Source: Stropharia rugosoannulata
Taxonomy: Eukaryota; Basidiomycota; Agaricomycetes; Agaricales; Strophariaceae
Assembly (NCBI GenBank): GCA_028532985.1
Contig: JANCIK010000006.1
Location: forward strand, 1,860,001 to 1,924,000
Direction: 5' to 3'
Length of the DNA stretch: 64,000 bases
In this document: positions 33,845 through 44,025 of the stretch, piece after piece
Numbering within the stretch: position 1 is the first letter of the stretch
Layout of the letters: each line of letters opens with the position of its first letter
Made by a program: the position numbers and the translations under genes
Notes under the pieces: generated by a model
Told to the model about the DNA's origin: nothing
The model's input: only the letters and a program-made list of their open reading frames with translations
Databases searched by the model: none

Positions 33845-36800
33845 ATGGCGGGATTCTCCCAGTCATGCCCTGGCTGTGGGCAATCTGACCTTAGTCAGAC
33901 GGGTTATTGGTCCCACTTACGACAAAGCCCCGACAGTCGCTGCGCAAAAGTTTTAGCAGAATTGAATGCAGCTTTACAACTGGATTCCGATGTTTCGAGC
34001 TCGAATGAAAGTGATTCTGAGGAGGATGAGGTGGACAAACTCACTAATGAAGACGATGAATTAGACAATTCAGACATACACGAACATGCCAATGTCATTC
34101 CCTTTGCGGGAGATGCCTTTGGAGGGCCAGCAGAATACTCTGATGACGACTTTGGCCAGCAGGACGATGTTAACACTGCGGTAGATGAGGGACCCGACCA
34201 GGAAGAGGAAGTGGTTATTGAGGAAGACGAGGTCGGCACAGAAGTTACAGTTGATCCCGATCCGACCCTTACATATGATGATATCAATAACAGTCTGCCT
34301 ACTGGCCCCGCTGATCCAGCAATTGAGAACGAGCGCCGACTGGTGTATACCACGGAGCGAGACCTAGGCAATCATCCCAGGATTGTCTCGTATAACGATG
34401 TATTTCCAGACAGTCAGTGTGGCCAAATCAAGTTTCGTGGCGCGTCTATGGACACCAATTACAGCACTTTGCTTCATTCCGATGTTCCTCTCAATCCGTG
34501 GCATCCCTTCAATTCTGAACTGGACTGGAAGTTAGCCAAGTGGGCTAAACAACGGGGCCCGGGCAGTACAGCATTAACCGAGCTGTTATCTATTGACGGG
34601 GTAAGTAGCATTCATCTTGTTGAAACAGCACTGTGAATTGATTACAATTCATAAACAGATACAAGATGCGCTCAATTTGTCTTATAAGACCGCAAAGCAG
34701 CTGAATGACCTCGTCGACAAATCTTTGCCTTGCATTCGTCCTGCATTTGCGTGTCATCAGGTGAAGGTGACAGATGAATTGTTCGATTTTTACGTACGAA
34801 ATATATTGGACTGCATACGAGCATTCTGGGCCGACCCAAAATTTCTTCCATATCTTGTGTTTGTGCCAGAGCGACACTACGCAGATGACGACCACACAGT
34901 ACGTATGTATCACGATATTCACACTGGAAAATGGTGGTGGGGCACGCAGGTAAGGTCCTCCTCAATTTATTCATGGTGGTTGTCTAACCTACGATTTTAT
35001 GACAGAAGGCGGTCGAGGAGCACACCCAGAAGAAGGGTATAACTGTAGTCCCAATCATACTCTCTACAGATAAAACACAGTTGACAACTTTCCGTAACAA
35101 GTCCGCTTATCCCGTTTACATGACCATTGGCAATCTCCCAAAACATATCAGGCGGAAACCGTCTCGTCAAGGTCAAATTTTGCTTGCTTATTTGCCTACA
35201 GATAAACTGCGTCATATTCCCAAGAAGGCTGTGCGACGACGCATCCTTGCTAAGCTCTTTCATGTTTGCATGGGATTTGCGGTCCGACCCCTCGAGACAG
35301 TAGGGTTGACTGGGATGAACCTGATCAGTGGTGATGGCGCAGGACGAGATGGACACCCTATATGCGCCGCCCACGTTGGCGATTATCCAGAACAAATACT
35401 GGTTACATGTACTTACAACGGCGACTGTCCCACTTGCCCTATCCCGCCGGCACAGCTTGGCAATCCAGACGCCATGTGTCCTCCTCGCACCATGGACACC
35501 GTACTAGATGCGCTCCACTCTTACGGCCATGTGAATACAAGTCATTTCAAAGAGAAGTGCAAGGCTGCAGGCATAAAGCCCATACCGCGCCCATACTGGC
35601 GTGATTTGCCGTTTCTCAACATCTTCACGGCTATTACACCTGACATTCTACATCAAATTCTGCAAGGTCTCATCAAGCACCTACTTTCGTGGCTCCGTGC
35701 GGCTTTGGGAGACAAACACATTGACCGTAGATGTCAGTGTCTCCCGCCCAATCATAATATTCATCTATTTCTGAAGGGTATCACGCATTTGTCACGGGTC
35801 AGTGGCACAGAGCACGAACAAATCTGCCGCATTTTACTGGGCTTAGTTGCAGACGTCCCCTTACCAAGTGGGTTCTCCAATATTCGACTTATCCGTGCTG
35901 TACGGGGTATTCTGGATTTTCTTTACTTGGCCAAGTATCCTGTACATACCAGTGAGACTCTTGCTCACATGGATGACGCACTGGCAGCATACAACACGAA
36001 TCGCAAGATCTTCATTGACTTGGGGATACGTACAGACTTCAATTTCCCCAAATCACATGTGGTCAACCATTACACGTATCTCATTGAACTATACAGCACG
36101 CCTGATAACTTTGACAGTGCGTACACCGAACGACTTCACATCGACTATGCGAAGGATGCTTACCGTGCCACGAACACCAAGAATGAATACCCACAGATGA
36201 TGACATGGCTAGAACGCCGGGAGTCTGTACAATTTCATGATGAATTTCTGTGTCGTCGGTTTGAGAAACTTACCTTGGACTTTGAGGTCCCTCGCATACC
36301 GAACGTTGTTCCCTCTCAACAGCTGAAAATGGCGTTAAGACCAAATGTATACGGCCTCCCAATCAACAACCTCATTGAAAACTACCGTGTTCCTGACTTC
36401 GTTTTTGCTTTAACCCGCTTCACCTTGCGCCTCAACAACCCTGAGTACACAGAACGGCAGCTCACGACCGAGGTGCGGCAGAACCCTGTCAATGTTCGCA
36501 AAGTCTCAGTCTATCACCGAATCAAGTACGTGCAAACGGACCCATATGGCCAGGACCCCCATTTCGACCATATCGTGGATTCCATTCATTGTGAACCGGC
36601 TCGACGCGACGCAGGGGGCAAAATGGTTCCAGCCCGTTTTGACACTGCACTGGTGCGCAACAAAAATAGGCCCAATGAAATTGGTGCAAAAGGTATGTAC
36701 TTACCTTTGGAAGGACTAGGACAGTACTCAACGCTGTGACAACAGCATATGTAGTAGTTCAGGTCCGCTGCATATTCACCTTGCCTACTTCAGTTATGGC

Positions 36801-37110
36801 ACAACTGTTTGGCCATCGCAGGAATCACAGCCAGCTAAAATACCTGGCGTACGTTGAATGGTTCACCCAGCTTTGTAACGTCCAGCCAGCAACGACTCAT
36901 GGCATGTACAAAATAGCGCGCACTCGAACGAATGGTGTAGTCCGGGCCAGTATCATACCCGTAGCTGCCATCAAGCAGAGTTGCCACCTCATTCCGGTTT
37001 TTAGTGACACAATTCCCGCAGACTGGAATTCAGGAAATGTATTGGACCGTGCACCTTACTTTTACCTTAATCCTTATGATCACTGCAGAAATTTCTCCAC
37101 ACTGTTCTAA
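33845..37110 (+). CDS. Plavaka transposase (right copy, intact)
   Basis: Exons 33845-34600, 34659-34949, 35006-36692 and 36746-37110 join in frame to 1032 aa, a normal length for Plavaka transposases. It has an N-terminal zinc-binding motif (CPGCGQSD near residue 8, Cys at about 33), an acidic region (about 50-170), and the catalytic core with FYVRNILDCIRAFW, GDGAGRDGHPICAAHVGDYP, the CACTA-type signature ITPDILHQILQGL and TERLHIDYAKDAYRATN. The C-terminal domain ends PYFYLNPYDH. The start chosen is the ATG before the zinc motif; the frame is open upstream to 33728. The enzyme should act in the nucleus on the CATCAGG terminal repeats. This is probably the only intact transposase of the pair. 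Confidence 0.88.
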
Positions 37111-37215
37111 GCACTTTTTCGACACTTCATAATAATATTATTCACTTCTGACTTTGTTCAAACCGTGAGAATTGGTTTCAACTTGAACTGATCTCATGGC
37201 CAATTCTTCTGATTC

Positions 37216-37425
37216 ATGCCGTTCAAAATTGCACGGACGCGAACAAACGGTGCCGTTCGTGCAAGCGTCATACCTGTTGCAGCAATTATCCAAAGTTTCC
37301 ACCTCTTACCTGTCTTCCCAAGCCCGATACCAGCAGACTGGACGTCCACTAACGTACTGGATAGGTGTCCATATTTCTATCTTAACCCCTACGACCACCG
37401 TACTAGTTTTCATACCTTGTTTTAA
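37216..37425 (+). pseudogene. Duplicated terminal segment of the Plavaka transposase (right copy)
   Basis: Mirror of 18017-18226: 69 codons homologous to, but diverged from, the last exon of the transposase that ends 105 bp upstream. Both arms keep the frame open. Confidence 0.6.
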
Positions 37426-37625
37426 ATTTGTACACTTGTATCTACTAGCAAGCCATTATCAAGAATATTTTGATTGCATATTCTTATCATTCTGAGAGTC
37501 GTGCGAAATCATAGACGTTTGACCTTGATTACGTGGCACCGTCCTAACAAAACCACCACTACCCAACTCTATGACCTACGAGTGTCTTGGACTCATCAAG
37601 GGACCAGACGCCTCTACATGGCTCT

Positions 37626-38201
37626 CTACTTCTCTGCTGTCTGGTCAACCTGTTTGACGAATCCGCTCAAACAGATGGACACTTTTTTCATTGCTCCGTC
37701 CGCTTTCCGTATTTGCCCTTCCAACTGCTCCAGCTCGCGACACTGCTGACCAAGGACCTTTCTCTTATCAGCTAGTTCCTTCGCCGTTTTTTCCAGAGCT
37801 CACCTTGCATTGGCCAGGCAATCAAGATCATTGAATCTCTTCCGATGAAGTCTCTCGTAGGCGCGCTCAGCTTCCTCAAACTTGACTATAGGGCCGCCAA
37901 TTTCGGGATCCTGGTAGTTGACGGGTTTAACTTTAGCGGTTGTGTGGGGGCCACTATCGACCGCATCCGCTGGTCCTTCAACCCCATCTGCAGCTTGCGC
38001 ATTTTCCTGGTCCTCAGCTTGAGTCACATCCGCTTCCCGGGACGTTGAAGGCTGAACAGAGGCAGTAACCAGCCCACCCCCATCCTTTTGCAGCACGCTG
38101 GGATATGATATTAAGTTGGGTTCATGGCTGTTGTGAAATATATATACACTAACCGGCCTGAAGGACAGGCTCCATGTTGGGATGAAGTTATAACAATGCA
38201 T
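37626..38201 (-). pseudogene. Small coiled-coil gene with internal TGA (right copy)
   Basis: Mirror of 17245-17818. The frame is uninterrupted from 38201 to a TGA at 37800-37802 (133 aa; includes YQDPEIGGPIVKFEEAERAY), then continues in the same frame as coiled coil to a stop at 37626-37628. In this copy the GG missing on the left is present. The TGA would be CGA (Arg) before one C-to-T change. An intron using the GTGAGC that overlaps the TGA is also possible. Confidence 0.5.
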
Positions 38202-38726
38202 GCGCAGTTGATACGTGAAGGCGGTGCCCCCATGTCTAATTTCTTTTCTTCCATAGGAAAAGTAAAGGATAGCACTGATTAGCAGTGAGTATTACACCCT
38301 TTGGACTTTGCATGAGTAGCATACCTGATTGAACTCTTAGAACATGCAAGTTTGGAAGAAGAGAAGTCAGAACACCGTTGGTTGAATCAGACTCCGGATT
38401 TCTCGTTCTTCCTCAATGTCTGCCGCATCGGGTCTGCAATGATCCATACATGTTCCACAAAAATCACTCAGCAGCCAGATTGTTCTTTCACCACGCTTGC
38501 CGAACACGTACCATTAGAAGATTATTGGGGCACGTAACTTATACCTAACTGAACACCAGTGTGCGAGTGTCCAAGGCAGATTAATGGGATAGTCATTGGT
38601 ATAGGCAAGAATGGTAGGGATGCATGGAATATATCAGTCCCGAGGTGAGTCAACGGCACGTACAGTCTGACTGAAAGGCTGAATAATGTAGGTCCTCGCT
38701 CCACCTTAGGCTGTCTTGCCGCTCAA

Positions 38727-39744
38727 ATGCTTGAGGAAATATTTTCCCACTGCGGTAGAGGTATAAAACCATTCTCGAGCATTGACAACACTCCGGAGTC
38801 CGAGAAGACTATGCAGCATACCACTCGTTTGTCTAGCGGCTGCACCACCTCGGTGCAGTCGAGACGCCAGGCATTAGCCAGGCCGTCACTCCCCCATTTC
38901 GCGCAATTGCACACTCCAGTTCCTCATCTAGCGGCCACGGCTCCTCCATCCAGCGTGCTCGTGAAGCGCTCAAGAAGAAAATCCGCAAGATGAACCAGCG
39001 CAGTCCTTTGCACATCAAAAAAGCCTGCAAAGAGGCACAACAGAAGAAGTAAGTAATCGTATACCCTTCCAGGTAAACATGTACTTACCACTCGTGAGAC
39101 CTCAGAACATATCTCCGGCTGTCGCCTCTCAGGTATCTACCGTGGCGGTCGTCGTTCCACAGCAGTGTGTCATTATTCTGTTTTATTACGATAATTTCAT
39201 GCTAATATTTGACTCTAGACAGCCGAATGCCTTATTTGCGGCATTGCTCGCAGAACTTGAGGCGGGCCTAAAGCTGTCGCCCGTGGACTATGCCAAGCGC
39301 GTGGCTGAATGCCGTGCTGTCGGTCGTGTTACTCCCCTGGAATACCTTAAGGGTTACAACCTTGGCCGCTGCTGGGAAACACGTTTGTTTCACCCGGAGG
39401 CCACCCGGGCGCCGGGGCCTGTTCGCTTAATTCGACATAGGATGTGCAGGGCCTTTGCCAAAGGCTGCTCCCAGATTACTGCTGCAAACAGTTCGAAGAA
39501 GGGGTCAGACGACTTTGAGGAAGACGAGGAGGATTCTCAGATTGCATCGACTGAGGCTCAGTCCGAGACTGACTCTGAGTCGAGTCTGTCAGCCTCTTCG
39601 AAAGAAAACCACATGCCCAGTGTCCCAACGCCCCGGGTGAGCCTTCGTTTGACAAAGAGGGCCCGCGATGTGGTTGCGACTGCTCGAGCTGAAATCAATG
39701 ATCGCCTGGACGCCATTGACAGGTTGTTAGCGCCATTCTTGTAG
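38727..39744 (+). CDS. Plavaka accessory protein, three exons (right copy, frameshifted)
   Basis: Mirror of 16719-15701. One G is missing in the first exon (left GAGGGTGG, right GAGGTGG on the gene's antisense strand), so the frame leaves the expected one after the SSGCTT motif. The third exon (LFAALLAELEAGLKLSPVDY onward) is unchanged. Confidence 0.5.
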
Positions 39745-40017
39745 GGCCCCTTGTGCTTGAGGGAAGAACAAAGACATTGGTCTAGTATACATTGGTCTGG
39801 TATATACTTTACATGTATCTAGCGCATTCTGAAGATTACATTGCATATTCTTTACTCAAATAACAGTAATCCAGATTTCAATGACTTAAGCATCGTCATA
39901 AGTGCGTATTTGTTTGGTTTCCTCATTTTTTTTACTGCACAAACAAATACACAGGCTCTCTTTCGTTGTTACTACCACCATCCCCGCATTCCCAGAATCC
40001 CATCTTTTGTTTACTCT

Positions 40018-40821
40018 ATGCCGAAAAGCAGTCCTCATAAACAGCATGTCTTGACTCGGGCGAAGTCACCCGCGGCCTCTACACCATCCCGAAAGTCCGC
40101 CAAAATTGCCCCGCAATCCATTCACCGGATCCCGGGCAAATCTGCGGGTTGGCGCTCACCTAACAAGTCCGGGCCTTGCACGCCAATTAAAACTCAGAAA
40201 CAGTACTTACAATTTTCTTTTGGCCCATTGTTAATACTTACCATGTTTTCATTCAGCGAGACCCCCATACCAAGCTCCGTGGAGCGCGTCGATAGTATCA
40301 TGGCTGGACTCGATAGCCCCCTCCTTGGGCCGGAAACCCAGCTCGAGTTGATCAGTACAGTCAACGACATCCTCACGAAATGCAAGGAACGGCGCCAGTC
40401 AGCACAGCTGGCTGCTGCGGAACCAGCAGAAAATAATGGCACAGGCGGCAACATCAATGCGGGTGAAGAGGAAACTGTTGGCGATCCGGCTGAAGAGGAT
40501 ACAGTTGGCGAGATGGAGTACGAAAGCCAGCAAACTCAGTGTGAAGAATCAGAACCAGCACCGGAGACGATTGAATCTTCGCTTCAAGGCATGACTGCTG
40601 CCATCCGCCGACTCCGTCAATCTCGGGTGTGTGACGCGGCTGAATACAACTTACTCAACAAACACTACACCAATCTTATGGCTTTACGGGCGCAGGAAGC
40701 GAGTTTGGAGAAGGATCTGGAAAGGCAAATTGCTGCTTACCAGAAAAGTTGCGACGAAGAGAGGTTACTTATTAATATCGTAGCTATGGCAACTTCTAGG
40801 AATAATAACTCTCTAGTATAG
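40018..40821 (+). CDS. Plavaka accessory protein with coiled coil (right copy)
   Basis: Mirror of 15427-14624 with several substitutions (for example RVCDAAE where the left has RVRDAAE, and LLINIV where the left has LLMNIV). The frame is open throughout. Basic N-terminus, acidic middle, C-terminal coiled coil; no recognised family. Confidence 0.55.
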   Translation: MPKSSPHKQHVLTRAKSPAASTPSRKSAKIAPQSIHRIPGKSAGWRSPNKSGPCTPIKTQKQYLQFSFGPLLILTMFSFSETPIPSSVERVDSIMAGLDSPLLGPETQLELISTVNDILTKCKERRQSAQLAAAEPAENNGTGGNINAGEEETVGDPAEEDTVGEMEYESQQTQCEESEPAPETIESSLQGMTAAIRRLRQSRVCDAAEYNLLNKHYTNLMALRAQEASLEKDLERQIAAYQKSCDEERLLINIVAMATSRNNNSLV

Positions 40822-41252
40822 CGTATATAGGCAGTAGTATGTACATCAGGCCTGTTATAAAACCATTATGTATTTATTTGAATACTTGGATGCCTATGAC
40901 GGTGATAGCATCCTTGGGATTGACATAGTGACAGAGTGACATGGGTGTGATTTCTATATATAGGTAATAATACCAAATGCAGATGCGGCATGCAGCACCA
41001 TAGGAACATCTGCAGTATACTGGACAAATGATTGGACAATTACACTGACTCATAGTATTTCTAAGTATTGCTGCATAATTTGAATGCTTGAGATTAATTT
41101 GAGTAAATACATCTTCATTAAGCCACAATTATTCATGAAATACCTGCATTTGCAGAAATAACCTGAAATTACCTGACATTACAGTGGCCTGGGTATATAC
41201 TAAATAATCATAGGTAACTACTGTAAATTACCAAATCACATTTTTCCTGATG

Positions 41253-42069
41253 CCCGCAGACCGATGGTCAAACTGAACGCGTTAACCAAGAACTTGAACA
41301 GTACCTTCGCATATTTTGCAATAACTGCCAGACCGATTGGGCTGAATGGCTCACTTGCGCAGAGTTTGCGTTCAACAACTGCATCCATTCAGCAACTGGA
41401 TACTCCCCATTCTTCCTCAACTACGGCCGTAATCCAACACACCCTCTAATGCCAACTCGCGAGTCGTCGTCTGTTGTTACAAGTGCTGAAGCCTTTGCCA
41501 ATCAGATGTCCGCTCTCACTCAAGAAACCTCGGCTGCCCTCAGCCTAGCAGCCAAAGCCATGAAACGCTTTTATGACCGCAATCACCGCGCTGCTCCAGA
41601 CCTGCCCCCTGGCTCTCTTGTACTCCTCGACGCATCTGGACTACTACCACTCCGCCCTTCTTGCAAACTAGACGACAAGCGTCATGGCCCTTTCAAGGTT
41701 GTTTCTCAGGTCGGCTCATCTTCTTTCAAATTAGAGCTACCAAGATCTTGGCGCATACACGATGTCTTCCATGTTTCCAAGCTCACACCCTTCCGACCAC
41801 CGAAATTTTCCGGCCAATCCAGCTCCGCAGTTCTACCGGATATCGACGTCGAAACACCTACAATTTCTGAAATAATCGATCACAAACAACTATGCAATCA
41901 CACTCTCTTCCTTGTACGCCTCTCAGGCCAAGACCCTTCTGACTCTACCTGGACGCCTGCAGATACTATTGCTACCTACAATGACCCCTCTGGTGCACTT
42001 AATACTTATCTCTCTTCTACAACGTTTTGCCCTACCTCTGCCCTTGGCTGCCCCCGGGGCCCTGCTTAG
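41253..42069 (+). pseudogene. Gypsy Pol, 3' part (integrase C-terminus and degenerate chromodomain)
   Basis: In frame from the transposon junction it reads QTDGQTERVNQELEQYL, the segment that carries the third (Glu) residue of the integrase DDE triad. It then reads FNNCIHSATGYSPFFLNYG, the GPFKVVSQVGSSSFKLELP and WRIHDVFHVSKLTPF motifs of chromovirus integrase tails, and a chromodomain-like end (FLVRLSGQDPSDSTW). The stop is TAG at 42067-42069. It continues the Pol cut at 24868 once the transposon and a 2 bp target copy are left out. Without its 5' part it cannot be translated normally. Confidence 0.9.
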
Positions 42070-42080
42070 GAAGGGGGTGA
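42069..42080 (+). other. Gypsy polypurine tract
   Basis: GGAAGGGGGTGA directly abuts the 3' LTR, the position and composition expected for the plus-strand primer. It confirms that the element points right. Confidence 0.8.
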
Positions 42081-42297
42081 TGTTACGAGCACCCCTGCCA
42101 TTTCCCTTTCTAGACATGCCCTCTCCTTATCGGGCTTGTTTGGTTCCGCTTCCTCTTGGCACAGTGTAGAGTACATATAGCTGTAGCTACTCCGATGTAC
42201 TCCACCTTTGACCTTGCCGGTTCCCCCCGTCAATAGATCCCCCCGTTGTCTCCACGTCTTCTCCGTGTCCTTGCCTCGTCGGGATCCACTCCTGACA
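42081..42297 (+). repeat. Gypsy 3' LTR
   Basis: 217 bp, identical to the 5' LTR and followed by target copy GTTGA. Confidence 0.93.
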
Positions 42298-43226
42298 GTT
42301 GATGAACCAGATGATGCAACCGGCGAAGATCAACAAGAACAGACTGTATCCTCCTCCACTTCTGAAGTCATTGGTCTCTGCCAGAAGCTTGAGGGGCTGT
42401 GCATAGAGCATGGAAACTACGAGGATTCTCTCAGCCTTTCTCGTCTTCTGCAGAAGTATCAATAATACATTTCAGAGTGGTTTTTTCTCACGACTTTTAT
42501 AGTAATTTATGTTTGCCTCACCGTTAGACAACACCTCTACTATTTCTAACACCTATCTCTCTTGCATACTATACAATATTTCTACACTCTCATCGTACAC
42601 CAATTTCTGAATTTCACGCTGTACCTCTCACGAGAATGCAGTACTAAATCTATGTCTTCTGATTGGCTCTGCCCTAATCACATGACTAATCTATGTCATC
42701 CTTTACGCAGCCTTGCGGTAACTGTTTGCCTGCGCAAAACTCTGCTTCACACTCTTTACCTTGCCTCATGTTAAATCTTTTCTTCTTTCTTCTCTTCCTT
42801 TTTCAAATACAACCTGCAATCAAACTGGCCCAATCACAAACAATGCCATATTGATACCACATTGTCCTTCAATTATCAATGTTCATACACCACTTCAATA
42901 TGATATGGTGTGTACTCTTTGCTCAAGACATTCCTCTCTTCTTACTTTTTGTTTACTCTCAACGTGTGAAATTCAGTTCACCTTGAACTGATATTCACAC
43001 CATCCTTTGTTGACGTCTTCAACACCGCGACTGTCACATCACATGAATTGTGACATAGCGTTCCCATTCCGCTGTATCGAACCGAGCCCCATCCCGCGCT
43101 ACTGTTACCTACAGATTTCAATTCAATTCATCCAAACTGCAGAGCCTACGACAACTAAGACTTCACTACTATCACTTTATTGATAAAACAACTGTAAGTT
43201 ATCTTTAAATATACTACCATTTTCAG

Positions 43227-43698
43227 TCACTTCATAATATAATTAAACAGATAGCGAATACGACGAAGAAGGTCTCGATATGCTTCGGGATCCTGTTCTT
43301 CATCACTTGATGAAATACTATTGGCGTTTTGTAGTCTAAAGACAGCAAGATAAGTAACTAATTAACACTCTCTTACTTCATAAAAATCAATCCTTACGCA
43401 GGCATATTGTCACTCAACTCCTCCCTTCCTTCTTCATCTGAATCTTGCTGTCCATTCCTGCCACTGTTAAAATTGTATGTCTCTAAGCTTCTGTCCTCAT
43501 TCTGAATTCAAACACTAACCTTACATTTCTTTCTACCTTTTCATCAGGCCTGTTTGAAGATATATCTTCATTAACTTTCAACTCCGTCTGTTTCCCCTTG
43601 AAATCAAATTTATTTGAAACAAAGTCTCTGTAAAAATTCTTGCCCTCAATTCCTGAATAAGAATGACTAAAGGTGATGAATGCATACTGGCCAGGCAT
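43227..43698 (-). CDS. Helitron-borne small protein of unknown function
   Basis: Exons 43698-43520, 43463-43398 and 43335-43227 join in frame to 117 aa, with GTTAGT and GTAAGG donors and AACAG/TTTAG acceptors. The product starts MPGQYAFITFSHSYSG, has an acidic Ser-rich middle (GQQDSDEEGREELSD) and ends in a short helix (YRDLLRIRYLFNYIMK). It is divergent from the RepHel gene (start 44026). No family is recognised; a non-coding explanation remains possible because the exons are short. Confidence 0.45.
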
Positions 43699-44025
43699 AC
43701 TGAGGATGAAGGTATGAATCTAAAACCATGAATTTCTCTCACATTTATCTGAAACCATTTTTGCCTCCCGATTATCCAGCATCGTCATCGTCTCCTACTT
43801 CATTACAACCACATCCTTCCTTACCCACCATTCTGCCACCACAACCAACAACTATGGCGATCTGACATAGCTGACATCTGAAATGTATTCAAGGGAGGAG
43901 AATATGCAAGCGTGTAGATGTGGATTATAATTCATGCCCGGTTAATCTATGTAAGTCCCCCCCCCCATTGACAAAATAATGGACTCTGTCTGACTTTCTG
44001 CCTATGTTTCTTAACATAAACTATC

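Larger units (their letters stand above)
30572..41252 (+). mobile_element. Plavaka-type DNA transposon, right copy (inverted)
   Basis: This is the reverse-complement partner of 14193-24868, 10,681 bp. It runs from CATCAGGTATCC at 30572 to TTTTTCCTGATG at 41252. Flanks are CA (30570-30571) and CC (41253-41254). The CA pairs with the TG left of the other copy and the CC with the GG right of it. Base differences from the left copy are few and mostly single-base length changes in runs of C, G or A, plus a cluster of substitutions at about 40.5-40.82 kb. Confidence 0.88.
13930..42297 (+). mobile_element. Gypsy (Tf1-like chromovirus) LTR retrotransposon carrying two Plavaka insertions and an internal inversion
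   Basis: Identical 217 bp LTRs (13930-14146, 42081-42297; TGTTACG...CTGACA) are flanked by 5 bp target copies GTTGA (13925-13929, 42298-42302). A self-primer sits 2 nt after the left LTR and a purine tract precedes the right LTR, so the element points right. Its gag and most of pol lie on the minus strand at 24869-30571, while the pol 3' end is on the plus strand at 41253-42069. Leaving out both 10.7 kb insertions, the element would be about 7.0 kb, normal for Gypsy. The inverted middle with exchanged target duplications points to recombination between the two opposed transposons. Confidence 0.9.
13874..42465 (+). pseudogene. Small host reading frame interrupted by the Gypsy insertion
   Basis: A plus-strand ATG at 13874 (MRKRHVSSKKPAGK) runs into the Gypsy LTR at 13930. 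The frame continues without a break from the second target copy (42298) to TAA at 42465. Removing the element and one GTTGA copy gives a single open frame of about 72 codons: basic at the N-terminus, acidic in the middle, helical at the end (LCQKLEGLCIEHGNYEDSL). I do not recognise the family. It may be an independent small gene, the first exon of a larger one, or part of an older mobile element. Confidence 0.45.

Noticed and set aside
14193..41252. The giant palindrome as an assembly or chimeric-read artefact.
   Set aside because: The spacer is unique, the two arms differ at real substitutions, and the four junctions carry exchanged but consistent target duplications, which an artefact would not create.
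42556..43200. Other possible Helitron 5' ends (TC preceded by A) in this stretch.
   Set aside because: None gives as good a host junction as 42556, though the choice is not proven.
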